Shown here: in pieces, positions 24,441 to 31,035 of the stretch
How the letters are laid out: the number at the start of each line of letters is the position of its first letter
Position numbering within the stretch: the stretch's first letter is position 1
Program-made: the position numbers and the translations under genes
Assembly: GCA_030372995.1 (NCBI GenBank)
Contig: JAUCPZ010000224.1
Coordinates: 1 to 33,176 of the forward strand
From: Dehalococcoidia bacterium
GTDB taxonomy: Bacteria > Chloroflexota > Dehalococcoidia > UBA2247 > RBG-13-53-26
Length of the DNA: 33,176 nucleotides
Direction of reading: 5' to 3'
The notes under the pieces: generated by a model
Databases searched by the model: none
What the model saw: only the letters and a program-made list of their open reading frames with translations
Told to the model about the DNA's origin: nothing

Positions 24441-24986
24441 ATGGAGACGCCTTTCCACCGTGTGAACGTCTTGACCGGGGTCAAGTCGGCGATCATTCTG
24501 GACAATGCGGCCGAGTATGCCGCGCTGATCAAGCAGGCGAAACGGCCATTACTGGTGCTGGGGCCAAAATTGTTGGAGGAGTCGCTGGGTGGGAAGCTGC
24601 TGCTTGAGTGGGCGCTGGAGATCGCCAGGGCCGGCGGTCTGCCGATCTGTGCTACCGCACACGTCAAAGGCAAGATGGTGTCAATGGGCGCCACGCCGGA
24701 CAGCGAGTACGACGCCGTGGAGATCGTCAATCATCTGAAGGATCCAAGTTGGCAGGGGGTAAAGAAAGAGGGAGGCCATGACCTGGTCCTTTTCTTCGGC
24801 TTCAGGACTGACCTAGGCAACCAGAGCCTGTCAGTGCTGAAGCACTTTGCCCCTCATCTCAGGACAATGACGCTGTGCAAGTATGTCTTCCCCAACGCCG
24901 ACTACTCGCTCCCCAACTTCAGGAAGGATGAGGACTGGCAGGGGTTCCTGGAGGAACTGATTTCCCGTTTGAAGGAGAAGGACTAG
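24441..24986 (+). CDS. cdhB: CO dehydrogenase epsilon subunit, ACDS type
   Basis: CdhB (epsilon) is a small subunit that binds CdhA in the archaeal alpha2-epsilon2 CODH; bacterial CODH/ACS lacks it. The 181 residues include LIKQAKRPLLVLGPKLLEE, GLPICATAHVKGKM and DLVLFFGFRTDLGNQSLSVLKHFAP, which fit the family and its Rossmann-like (TPP-enzyme-like) fold. It has been proposed to bind FAD near the electron exit in archaea. The ATG is 3 bases after the NuoG-like stop and the cdhC ATG is 1 base after its own stop. Separation of cdhB from cdhA by the diaphorase genes is unlike the usual archaeal cdhAB order. Confidence 0.93.
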   Translation: METPFHRVNVLTGVKSAIILDNAAEYAALIKQAKRPLLVLGPKLLEESLGGKLLLEWALEIARAGGLPICATAHVKGKMVSMGATPDSEYDAVEIVNHLKDPSWQGVKKEGGHDLVLFFGFRTDLGNQSLSVLKHFAPHLRTMTLCKYVFPNADYSLPNFRKDEDWQGFLEELISRLKEKD

Positions 24987-24987
24987 C

Positions 24988-26205
24988 ATGGATTTCCACG
25001 TAGATATCGGGCCCCAGTATGAAGGCGAAACGATACGCAAGGATGGCATGTACGTTGAGTTCGGCGGGCCCAACGTCAAGGCCAAGTTCGAACTGGTGAC
25101 CCTGAAGAGCGCCGAAGAGGTGGAGCACGAGAAAGTGGAGCTAATCGGCCCGGACATCAAGGATATGAGAGAAGGCAGCAGTCAACCCTTGGCGATCATG
25201 GTGGATATCGCCGGGGAAGCCCTCGAGAAGGATATGGAGCCGGTCATCGAGCGAAGAATCCACATGTACGCCAATTACATCGAGGGCGTCTACCACATGA
25301 ATCAAAGGAACGACATCTGGATCAGGCTCAGCAAGGAGTCTTTCAATAAGGGCTTCAATTCTCTTGTCGAATTCGGCCAGATACTGGTCTTTCTCTTCAC
25401 CTCAGAGCTCTCTGCCATCGAGAAGATATCGGTCACTCTGATCACCGACAAGAGCAAGGTGGAGGAGCTGCTGCCGCAAGCGATGAAGGTCTATCAGGCG
25501 AGGGACGAGCGGCTGCGGGGGCTGAAAGAAGAAGACGTCGACGTGTTCTACGGTTGCATCCTGTGCCAGAGTTTTGCTCCTACGCATTGCTGCGTCATCA
25601 CGCCAGAGAGGGTCGCCAACTGCGGCGCCATAAGCTGGTTCGATGGACGGGCGGCTTACAAACTCGACCCCGAGGGGCCGATCTTTGAGGTGCAGAAGGG
25701 TGAGCTCATCGATCCGGTCAAGGGTGAATACAGCGGCCTCAACCAGGAAGTGGCGGCGAGGTCCCTGGGGCAGTACGACCGTATGTACCTGCATAGCGCG
25801 TTCGAGCATCCTCACACGTCGTGCGGGTGCTTTCAGGCAGTTCTGTTCTACATACCGGAGGTGGACGGCTTCGGCATTGTGCACCGCGATTTCCAGGGCT
25901 ATACCGTGATCGGGCAGACGTTCTCCCGGATCGCCGGCGCGACTTCCGGCGGAAAGCAGGTGGATGGCGCCTGCGGCATGGCGCTGGAGCTGATCCGGTC
26001 ACCGAAATTCTTCCAGGCGGATGGGGGGTTGCGGCGGGTGGTGTGGATGCCGCAGGAGATCAAGGAGCGCTACAGGGACGCGATCCCAGCCGACCTCTAT
26101 GACAAGATTGCCACGGAAAAGGATGTGAAGGACGTGGTTGAGCTCGGCCAGTTCCTGGACCGGGTAGGGCATCCGTGGCTGAAGGGGGAGGTCTCGCTCC
26201 CCTGA
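24988..26205 (+). CDS. cdhC: Acetyl-CoA synthase beta subunit, short CdhC type
   Basis: Acetyl-CoA synthase joins CO, the methyl group and CoA at the Ni-Ni-[4Fe-4S] A-cluster. The 405 residues correspond to the archaeal CdhC form; the N-terminal CODH-binding domain of bacterial AcsB (about 730 residues in total) is missing. A-cluster ligands are all present: C190, C193, C202, C212 and the CGC pair C279/C281. The spacing from the first to the fifth (89) equals that of Moorella AcsB (C506 to C595). GATSGGKQVDGACGMALEL is also typical. It starts 1 base after cdhB. The CdhE gene follows at 24 bases. Without the AcsB N-terminal domain, CO must reach it without the bacterial type of fixed tunnel. 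Confidence 0.95.
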   Translation: MDFHVDIGPQYEGETIRKDGMYVEFGGPNVKAKFELVTLKSAEEVEHEKVELIGPDIKDMREGSSQPLAIMVDIAGEALEKDMEPVIERRIHMYANYIEGVYHMNQRNDIWIRLSKESFNKGFNSLVEFGQILVFLFTSELSAIEKISVTLITDKSKVEELLPQAMKVYQARDERLRGLKEEDVDVFYGCILCQSFAPTHCCVITPERVANCGAISWFDGRAAYKLDPEGPIFEVQKGELIDPVKGEYSGLNQEVAARSLGQYDRMYLHSAFEHPHTSCGCFQAVLFYIPEVDGFGIVHRDFQGYTVIGQTFSRIAGATSGGKQVDGACGMALELIRSPKFFQADGGLRRVVWMPQEIKERYRDAIPADLYDKIATEKDVKDVVELGQFLDRVGHPWLKGEVSLP

Positions 26206-26229
26206 GGGAGTGAACGCAGGAGACGGGTA

Positions 26230-27597
26230 ATGGCCCTCAAAGGCACCGATGTCGTCAAGAAGCTCCCCGAGTTAGGGAAGAAGAACTGCAAGGAGTGCGG
26301 CTTCCCTACGTGCTTCGCCTTCGCCATGAAGCTGGCCTCCGGGGGCGCTTCGCTGGACAAATGCCCTCATCTCTCGGCCGAGGCCAAGGCGGAGCTGGAG
26401 GATGCTCTGGCGCCAGCCATAAAGCTGGTGACCATCGGCACCGGAGAGAATGCTCTGCAGATCGGGAACGAAGAGGTGGTCTATCGACACGAGAAGACCT
26501 TCCTCCACCCCACAGGCGTGGCCCTTCTGATTTCGGACAGTGAGCCGGAAGTGGCAGTGGCGGCGAAGATCAGGAAGATCAGCGAACTCAAGTTCGAAAG
26601 GGTGGGTGTCCTGCTCAAGGCCAATCTGCTGGCCCTGCGGCATGATTCGGGCGACAGGTCGAAGTTCGTGGCGCTCGTCAGAGAAGTCTGCGCCCGCAGT
26701 GATGCCCCCGTGATGCTCATGTCCGAAGACACGGACGCCCTGTTCGCCGCGTGGGAAGTCTGCGCGGAGCGGCGTCCACTGGTCTATCCGCTGACGAAGG
26801 ACAACGTCGACCGGTTCGTTCCGAAGCTGAGGGAGCGCCCGACGCCTGTCGGCGTGCGCGCCGGCGGCATTGAGGGACTCGTTCCCTTGACTGCCAAACT
26901 GAGGGAGGAGAAGCTGGACGACGTGGTGCTCGATCCCGGCTCCGGGAGCCTGATGGACGGTATCAGGGATCAGACGTTCATCCGCAGGGCGGCGATCAAG
27001 CAGAACTTCCGCTATCTGGGCTACCCCACCATCGCCTTCCCCTGCCTCATGACGAAGGACCTGCTGGAGGAAGCGCTCCTGGCGGCGGCCTTCATCGTCA
27101 AATACGCTGCTATCGTGGTCCTGTCGGACTTCGACAGGCATACCTTGCTGCCCCTGCTGACGCAGCGGCTGAATATCTACACGGACCCGCGCATGCCACT
27201 CTCAGTGAAGGAGGGAGTCTACGAGATCGGCGAGCCGGATCCTGATTCCCCGGTACTGGTGACCTCCAACTGGGCCCTGACGTACTTCATTGTCTCGTCA
27301 GAGGTGGAAGGCAGCAAAGTCCCCTCGTTCCTGTGCGTGAAGGACACCGAGGGGCTGGGGGTGCTGACTGGCTGGGCGGCGGGCAAGTTCACCGGCGACG
27401 CTGTGGCCGCTTTCATCAAGAAGAGCGGCATCGAACAGAAGGCGAAGACCAGAACGTTACTGATTCCTGGAATGGTGGGACGCATCAGAGGTGACCTGGA
27501 GGAGGCCCTGCCTGAGTGGAAGATTGTGGTCGGTCCGCGCGAGGCCAGCGAGATTCCTGCGTTTCTGCCGGTGTTCGCCGCGAAGTTGAAGCAGTGA
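26230..27597 (+). CDS. cdhE: CODH/ACS corrinoid Fe-S protein large (gamma) subunit
   Basis: This is the large subunit (AcsC/CdhE, gamma) of the corrinoid iron-sulfur protein, 455 residues. The N-terminal [4Fe-4S] domain has C20, C23, C28 and C45 (NCKECGFPTCFAFAMKL then KCPH), the cluster used for reductive activation of cobalt. A TIM-barrel middle and a C-terminal corrinoid-binding domain follow; PVLVTSNWALTYFIVSSEVE belongs to the latter. AGGAG lies 7 bases before the ATG. It pairs with CdhD and delivers methyl to CdhC. A 315-base repeat-rich gap separates it from cooC. Confidence 0.95.
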   Translation: MALKGTDVVKKLPELGKKNCKECGFPTCFAFAMKLASGGASLDKCPHLSAEAKAELEDALAPAIKLVTIGTGENALQIGNEEVVYRHEKTFLHPTGVALLISDSEPEVAVAAKIRKISELKFERVGVLLKANLLALRHDSGDRSKFVALVREVCARSDAPVMLMSEDTDALFAAWEVCAERRPLVYPLTKDNVDRFVPKLRERPTPVGVRAGGIEGLVPLTAKLREEKLDDVVLDPGSGSLMDGIRDQTFIRRAAIKQNFRYLGYPTIAFPCLMTKDLLEEALLAAAFIVKYAAIVVLSDFDRHTLLPLLTQRLNIYTDPRMPLSVKEGVYEIGEPDPDSPVLVTSNWALTYFIVSSEVEGSKVPSFLCVKDTEGLGVLTGWAAGKFTGDAVAAFIKKSGIEQKAKTRTLLIPGMVGRIRGDLEEALPEWKIVVGPREASEIPAFLPVFAAKLKQ

Positions 27598-27688
27598 GGC
27601 GCTGGCTGTGATCACCCTCTCCTTCATCCTCTCCCATCAAGGGAGGGGAGCCTCATTTCTGGACACCCCACCGCGAATCCGTCTCCTG

Positions 27689-27747
27689 GATTCCCGCCTT
27701 CGCGGGGATGACAGACGGCGGTGCACAGGGCGCATCGCAATGCGCCC
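27689..27747. repeat. Two dispersed palindromic repeats
   Basis: Hairpin ATTCCCGC-CTTC-GCGGGGAT (27690-27709) is followed by GACAG; the same element recurs at 30061-30080. A second perfect hairpin GGGCGCAT-CGCA-ATGCGCCC (27728-27747) is followed by CTACG. Both resemble widespread intergenic palindromes of bacterial genomes. Function unknown. Confidence 0.75.
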
Positions 27748-27833
27748 CTACGTCACGGTGGCGGCGGATTTTGCTTTCGTCTGTTCTCCCTTCAGTGCTT
27801 ACCAAGATGGTCCTAGACTTGCCCCTACGTATT

Positions 27834-27912
27834 CGACCACGGGGTGTGCAGAGGGCGGAAGGCCCTCTGCGTTCTTTCCCTTCCCCCAAGAGTGGGAGCC
27901 GGGGGTTGACTC
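27834..27912 (+). repeat. Two-hairpin intergenic repeat, copy B
   Basis: The layout is CGACCACGGGG, hairpin GCAGAGGG / CCCTCTGC (27848-27870), GTTCTTTCCC, degraded second hairpin CCCCCAAGAGTGGG, then GGGGGTTGACTC running directly into the cooC ATG at 27913. It carries a TTGACT but no matching -10, since the gene begins at once. Confidence 0.75.
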
Positions 27913-28668
27913 ATGACAACTACCATCGTCGTCGCCGGCAAAGGCGGCACGGGCAAGACCTCCATCTCCGCGCTGCTGGTGCAAACACTCTCCAGCAAGG
28001 GCGTCGTCCTGGCCATCGACGCCGACCCGGCCACCAACCTCAACCAGGCGCTCGGCGTCGAGGCGGGCAGCACCGTGGGCCGGATACGGGAGGACATGAC
28101 CCGTGACATCCAGTCAGGGGCGCTCTCGCCGGGCATCTCCAAGCACGACTACCTGGAAGGGCAGATCCGCGCCGCGCTGGTGGAGGCGAAGGGATTCGAC
28201 CTGCTGGCCATCGGCCGGCCCGAGGGGCCGGGCTGCTACTGTGCTGCCAACAACATGCTGCGCCTGGCCATCGACAAGCTGGGCCGGAGCTACCGCTACG
28301 TCGTCATCGACAGCGAGGCCGGCCTGGAGCACATCAGCCGCCAGACCACCCGGGATGTCGATATCCTGATCATTGTCTCCGACCCCACGCAACAGAGCAT
28401 CAAGACCGCCGCCGCCATCAAGGGCCTGATCGGGGAGATGAGGACGCGGGTGGGGCAGATCGTGCTGGTGATCAACCGCTCCCCTGACGGCCTGCCGCCC
28501 GAGATCGCCCGGGCGGCGGAGGGATCGGGCTTCGGCAGCCCGGTGATCATAGGCCAGGACCCGAACCTCGCTGGCCTGGAGATCGAAGGGCGTCCGACGA
28601 CGGAACTGCCACCGGACTCGCCGTTGCGACAGGGCGTGGTCAAGCTCGTCGCCATGATTGGGCTGTGA
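27913..28668 (+). CDS. cooC: CODH nickel-insertion ATPase
   Basis: CooC is a MinD/ParA-type P-loop ATPase that helps load nickel into the C-cluster of CODH. The deviant Walker A GKGGTGKT lies at 9-16. The CxC motif (C108-Y-C110 in GPGCYCAANNMLR), used for metal binding at the dimer interface, is present. VIDSEAGLEHISR and the switch region are also typical. Length (251) is normal. It is last in the Wood-Ljungdahl cluster, 315 bases after cdhE, and only a purine-rich GGGGG precedes the ATG. The intervening repeats may make its expression partly independent. Confidence 0.95.
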   Translation: MTTTIVVAGKGGTGKTSISALLVQTLSSKGVVLAIDADPATNLNQALGVEAGSTVGRIREDMTRDIQSGALSPGISKHDYLEGQIRAALVEAKGFDLLAIGRPEGPGCYCAANNMLRLAIDKLGRSYRYVVIDSEAGLEHISRQTTRDVDILIIVSDPTQQSIKTAAAIKGLIGEMRTRVGQIVLVINRSPDGLPPEIARAAEGSGFGSPVIIGQDPNLAGLEIEGRPTTELPPDSPLRQGVVKLVAMIGL

Positions 28669-28703
28669 GGGCTGAATACCTCGGGACTTCTCCCGCTGCT
28701 GGC

Positions 28704-28733
28704 TTGACCGTCCTTCGAACCCCATCGTATGAT
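28704..28733 (+). promoter_or_regulatory. TTGAC-N18 promoter 1
   Basis: TTGACC (28704-28709), 18 bases ending CCCCATCG, TATGAT (28728-28733), then TCGCCC. It shares CCCCATCG-TATGAT-TCG with promoter 2. It would drive the DUF6498 gene with a leader of about 50 bases. Confidence 0.7.
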
Positions 28734-28789
28734 TCGCCCAGGTATTCCGGCGTGGGCAGAGGGTTAACAAAGTTGTCTGGACTCCAAGG

Positions 28790-29437
28790 GTGAACCCTTC
28801 CAAGTACTTCCGCGCGGACAGCTCCGCAGCCATCCTGGTGCTCTCCAATCTGGTGACCATTGCCTTTGCTTTGGCGCTGAAATGGGACATCCGGGACGTC
28901 ATGTGGATCTACTGGGGACAAAGCATCATCATTGGGCTCTTCGCTTTCCTCAGGATACTGGACCTGAAGCAGTTCTCGACAGAGGGCTTCCGCATCAACA
29001 ACCAGCCTGCGAGGCCAACCAGGCAGACGCGATGGCAAGTTGCCGGTTTCTTCGCCCTCCACTACGGATTCTTCCACTTCGTGTACCTCATCTTTCTCCT
29101 GGCGCTAGCCACCCCTGATTCCAGTACGCCGTTTCTCGGCATCGGTCTGTGCCTCTTGGCATTCCTGCTCAGTCATGCGTTCTCGTTCTGGCATAACAGG
29201 CAGAGGGACCGGGACAAGAAGCCCAACATCGGCTGCGTCATGTTCTTCCCGTATGGCAGGATTATTCCCATGCATTTCGCCATAATCCTCGGGGGCTGGC
29301 TGGGACCGAAGTCAACCGGTGCTCTCTTGCTCTTTCTCGTCTTGAAGACACTGGCGGATGTCCTCATGCACATGGCAGAGCACGCCGACAGGGATGCCGC
29401 GTCTCTCCCTCCGTCAGACACGCCGAGAGCTGTTTGA
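28790..29437 (+). CDS. DUF6498-like integral membrane protein
   Basis: This 215-residue protein has about five membrane segments. The opening SSAAILVLSNLVTIAFALALKWDIRDVMWIYWGQSIIIG matches my recollection of the DUF6498 family, whose function is unknown; the second half has HYGFFHFVYLIF and a His-containing loop. The GTG start at 28790 is chosen because no ATG, GTG or TTG lies upstream in frame after the promoter. It has no clear ribosome binding site and sits inside an inverted repeat AAGGGT-GA-ACCCTT (28786-28799). The stop overlaps the -35 of the next promoter. Written here as one stretch the motif is for recognition only; family call is moderate. Confidence 0.78.
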   Translation: MNPSKYFRADSSAAILVLSNLVTIAFALALKWDIRDVMWIYWGQSIIIGLFAFLRILDLKQFSTEGFRINNQPARPTRQTRWQVAGFFALHYGFFHFVYLIFLLALATPDSSTPFLGIGLCLLAFLLSHAFSFWHNRQRDRDKKPNIGCVMFFPYGRIIPMHFAIILGGWLGPKSTGALLLFLVLKTLADVLMHMAEHADRDAASLPPSDTPRAV

Positions 29438-29463
29438 CTCTCCTCAAGGCCCCATCGTATGAT
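29434..29463 (+). promoter_or_regulatory. TTGAC-N18 promoter 2
   Basis: TTGACT (29434-29439), 18 bases, TATGAT (29458-29463), then TCGGCC. The -35 overlaps the TGA stop of the DUF6498 gene. An ATG at 29459 lies inside the -10, which rules it out as the start of the FKBP gene. Confidence 0.75.
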
Positions 29464-29497
29464 TCGGCCATTCCTGCAGCAGTCGAGGAGGACAAGC

Positions 29498-29995
29498 GTG
29501 AGCAAGAAGTCAGCCCTGGCCCGCAAGCGCGAAGCGCAGGAAGCCAAGCAGCGCAAGAAGCGGTACCTGATAATCACGGCCATCTGCGTGGCCGCGGTGA
29601 TTCTGGCGGCGGTGATCGCCGTTGTGCTGTATTTCGCGGTTCGGGATGACAAACCGACCAAGAAGCCAAAGATCACAGAGTTGGTCGTGGAGGACCTCGT
29701 AGTCGGTACCGGAGCAGAAGCCCGAAACGGCAACCTATTGAGTGTGTACTACACCCTCTGGCTATATGATGATGGAACGGAGATCCAGTCCAATGTCGGA
29801 GGTACCCCCTTTCAGTTCACCCTTGGAGCCGGTGGCGTGATCAAAGGCTGGGACCAGGGCATCGTGGGGATGAGGGTCGGAGGCACACGCAAGCTGACCA
29901 TCCCGCCCGATTTGGCCTACGGCGCCAGCGGGCAAGGAGACATCCCGCCAAACGCCACCCTCGTATTTGAAGTAGAACTGCTGTCGGTGGAATAG
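29498..29995 (+). CDS. Membrane-anchored FKBP-type peptidyl-prolyl isomerase
   Basis: This 165-residue protein has a lysine/arginine-rich cytoplasmic N-terminus, one membrane helix (about 23-46) and an extracytoplasmic FKBP domain (about 60-165). The GTG start at 29498 is preferred: GGAGG lies 6 bases upstream, and the ATG at 29459 is inside the promoter. FKBP core motifs are present: FTLGAGGVIKGWDQGIVGM, TIPPDLAYGASG, IPPNATLVFEVELL. The strand that carries the Phe-Asp pair in FKBP12 (F36, D37) reads Ile-Gln here (GTEIQSN), so isomerase activity may be weak and the role may be chaperoning. It is a single-gene unit. Confidence 0.92.
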   Translation: MSKKSALARKREAQEAKQRKKRYLIITAICVAAVILAAVIAVVLYFAVRDDKPTKKPKITELVVEDLVVGTGAEARNGNLLSVYYTLWLYDDGTEIQSNVGGTPFQFTLGAGGVIKGWDQGIVGMRVGGTRKLTIPPDLAYGASGQGDIPPNATLVFEVELLSVE

Positions 29996-30060
29996 GCGAT
30001 CGGTTTGACCTGAAGAGCAAGGCCGGAAGGTTTCGCCCTGCTCCTCCACCCCACGTCTGG

Positions 30061-30196
30061 ATTCCCGCCTCCGCGGGAATGACAGAACAGAAGTGTCCGC
30101 CCGAGGCGGACCGGGAGTCTGTCGGAGACTCCCCCCAGGATGAGAGGGTGTCCCTCAGAGACGTCTTTCTCTTCTCTCTTCCCCCATGAGTGGGGG
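30061..30196. repeat. Array of five consecutive hairpins
   Basis: Perfect stems follow one another: ATTCCCGC-CTCC-GCGGGAAT (30061-30080), GTCCGCC-CGA-GGCGGAC (30095-30111), GGGAGTCT-GTCGG-AGACTCCC (30113-30133), GAGGG-TGT-CCCTC (30144-30156) and CCCCCA-TGAG-TGGGGG (30181-30196). The first is the same dispersed repeat as at 27690. The last belongs to the two-hairpin repeat family. It sits between the FKBP gene and the next promoter and could stop FKBP transcription. Confidence 0.8.
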
Positions 30197-30208
30197 ACTC
30201 CAGGAGGG

Positions 30209-30238
30209 TTGACTCCCTATTCCAGCGGAGCCTATCAT
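30209..30238 (+). promoter_or_regulatory. TTGAC-N18 promoter 3, repeat-borne
   Basis: TTGACT (30209-30214), 18 bases, TATCAT (30233-30238), then TTCGCCC. It is nearly identical over about 40 bases to promoter 4 at 30992-31021. The -35 is the 3' end of the two-hairpin repeat. Confidence 0.75.
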
Positions 30239-30276
30239 TTCGCCCAGTCACAACGAGTCCAAGGAAACGCTGCAGT

Positions 30277-30888
30277 ATGGATGGCAAGCGAATGCGGATT
30301 CTCGTCATACTCGCCTTCCCCGTCGTGCTGGCCGTCGGCATTGTGCTCATCCCTGTAGTAGCCGACTACTCCGATCACCAGCTTGCCGAAAAAGCGGTGG
30401 CACAGACAGCTCGCTGGTTCTCCGGACACCTCATCGCGGCCATTGGATTTGCAGTCTCCATCCTGGCCGTCGTCTCGATTGACAGGCACCTCAGGCTCCT
30501 GTCCCGTTCTCTGCTGGCAATGACGCTGCCGTGCATCTCGCTCGGGGCCGGGTTGTACGCCGCGGGTCTGGGAGCCGACGGCATCGGGCCGGTGGCGGTG
30601 CGCGCGGCAGGGGAATCACCCACAGCCTTCTTCGATGGCAGCGGCATGTATGTGACCGGAGTCTTCGTCGCCGGGACGATCCTCTTCGGGATCGGGCTGC
30701 TGAGCCTGGTGATCGGTTCCATCCGGGCAGGTATCCTCAAGGGCCGGAGCCGCTACGTCGCTTCTGTCGGAGCGTTCGTGTTCATGGTTGCTCCGGCGAT
30801 TCCCTCCGGGTGGGCGCTGTACGGGGTGGCCGTTGCGGTATTCGGCGTGTTCGTTCCAATCGCCCTCGCGTTGCGCCGAGAACTGTAG
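30277..30888 (+). CDS. Multipass membrane protein, unknown function
   Basis: This 203-residue protein has about six membrane segments. The start at 30277 is chosen because it follows the promoter and AAGGA; the same frame is open back to 30190, but that would include the promoter. Residues 1-30 form a first hydrophobic segment (ILVILAFPVVLAVGIVLIPV). A conserved-looking loop AGESPTAFFDGSGMYVTG lies near the middle. The overall pattern recalls DUF998-like proteins but I cannot assign a family. It has its own promoter and stands alone on the + strand. Confidence 0.72.
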   Translation: MDGKRMRILVILAFPVVLAVGIVLIPVVADYSDHQLAEKAVAQTARWFSGHLIAAIGFAVSILAVVSIDRHLRLLSRSLLAMTLPCISLGAGLYAAGLGADGIGPVAVRAAGESPTAFFDGSGMYVTGVFVAGTILFGIGLLSLVIGSIRAGILKGRSRYVASVGAFVFMVAPAIPSGWALYGVAVAVFGVFVPIALALRREL

Positions 30889-30959
30889 CGTTCTCCGATG
30901 AAATCGATGGTGGATCCGCTTCGCTTGATCCACCATACGTATCCGAATTGGCACGTGCT

Positions 30960-31021
30960 CGACCACGGGGCATGCAGGGGGACGCAGGGGGTTGACTCCC
31001 CATTCCAGCGGAGCCTATCAT
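30960..31021 (+). promoter_or_regulatory. TTGAC-N18 promoter 4 in a shortened repeat
   Basis: A remnant of the two-hairpin repeat (CGACCACGGGGCATGCAGGG, 30960-30979, then GGGGGTTGACT) supplies TTGACT (30992-30997). After 18 bases comes TATCAT (31016-31021), then TTCGCCC. The ATG of the next gene is only 14 bases after the -10, so the message would be almost leaderless. Confidence 0.7.
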
Positions 31022-31035
31022 TTCGCCCGAACACG

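Noticed and set aside
30190..30276. N-terminal extension of the 30277 membrane protein
   Set aside because: It would span the TTGACT-N18-TATCAT promoter and has no family support.
30061..31021. CRISPR array
   Set aside because: The repeats are palindromic hairpins of different sequence with irregular spacing, not direct repeats with uniform spacers; no cas genes.
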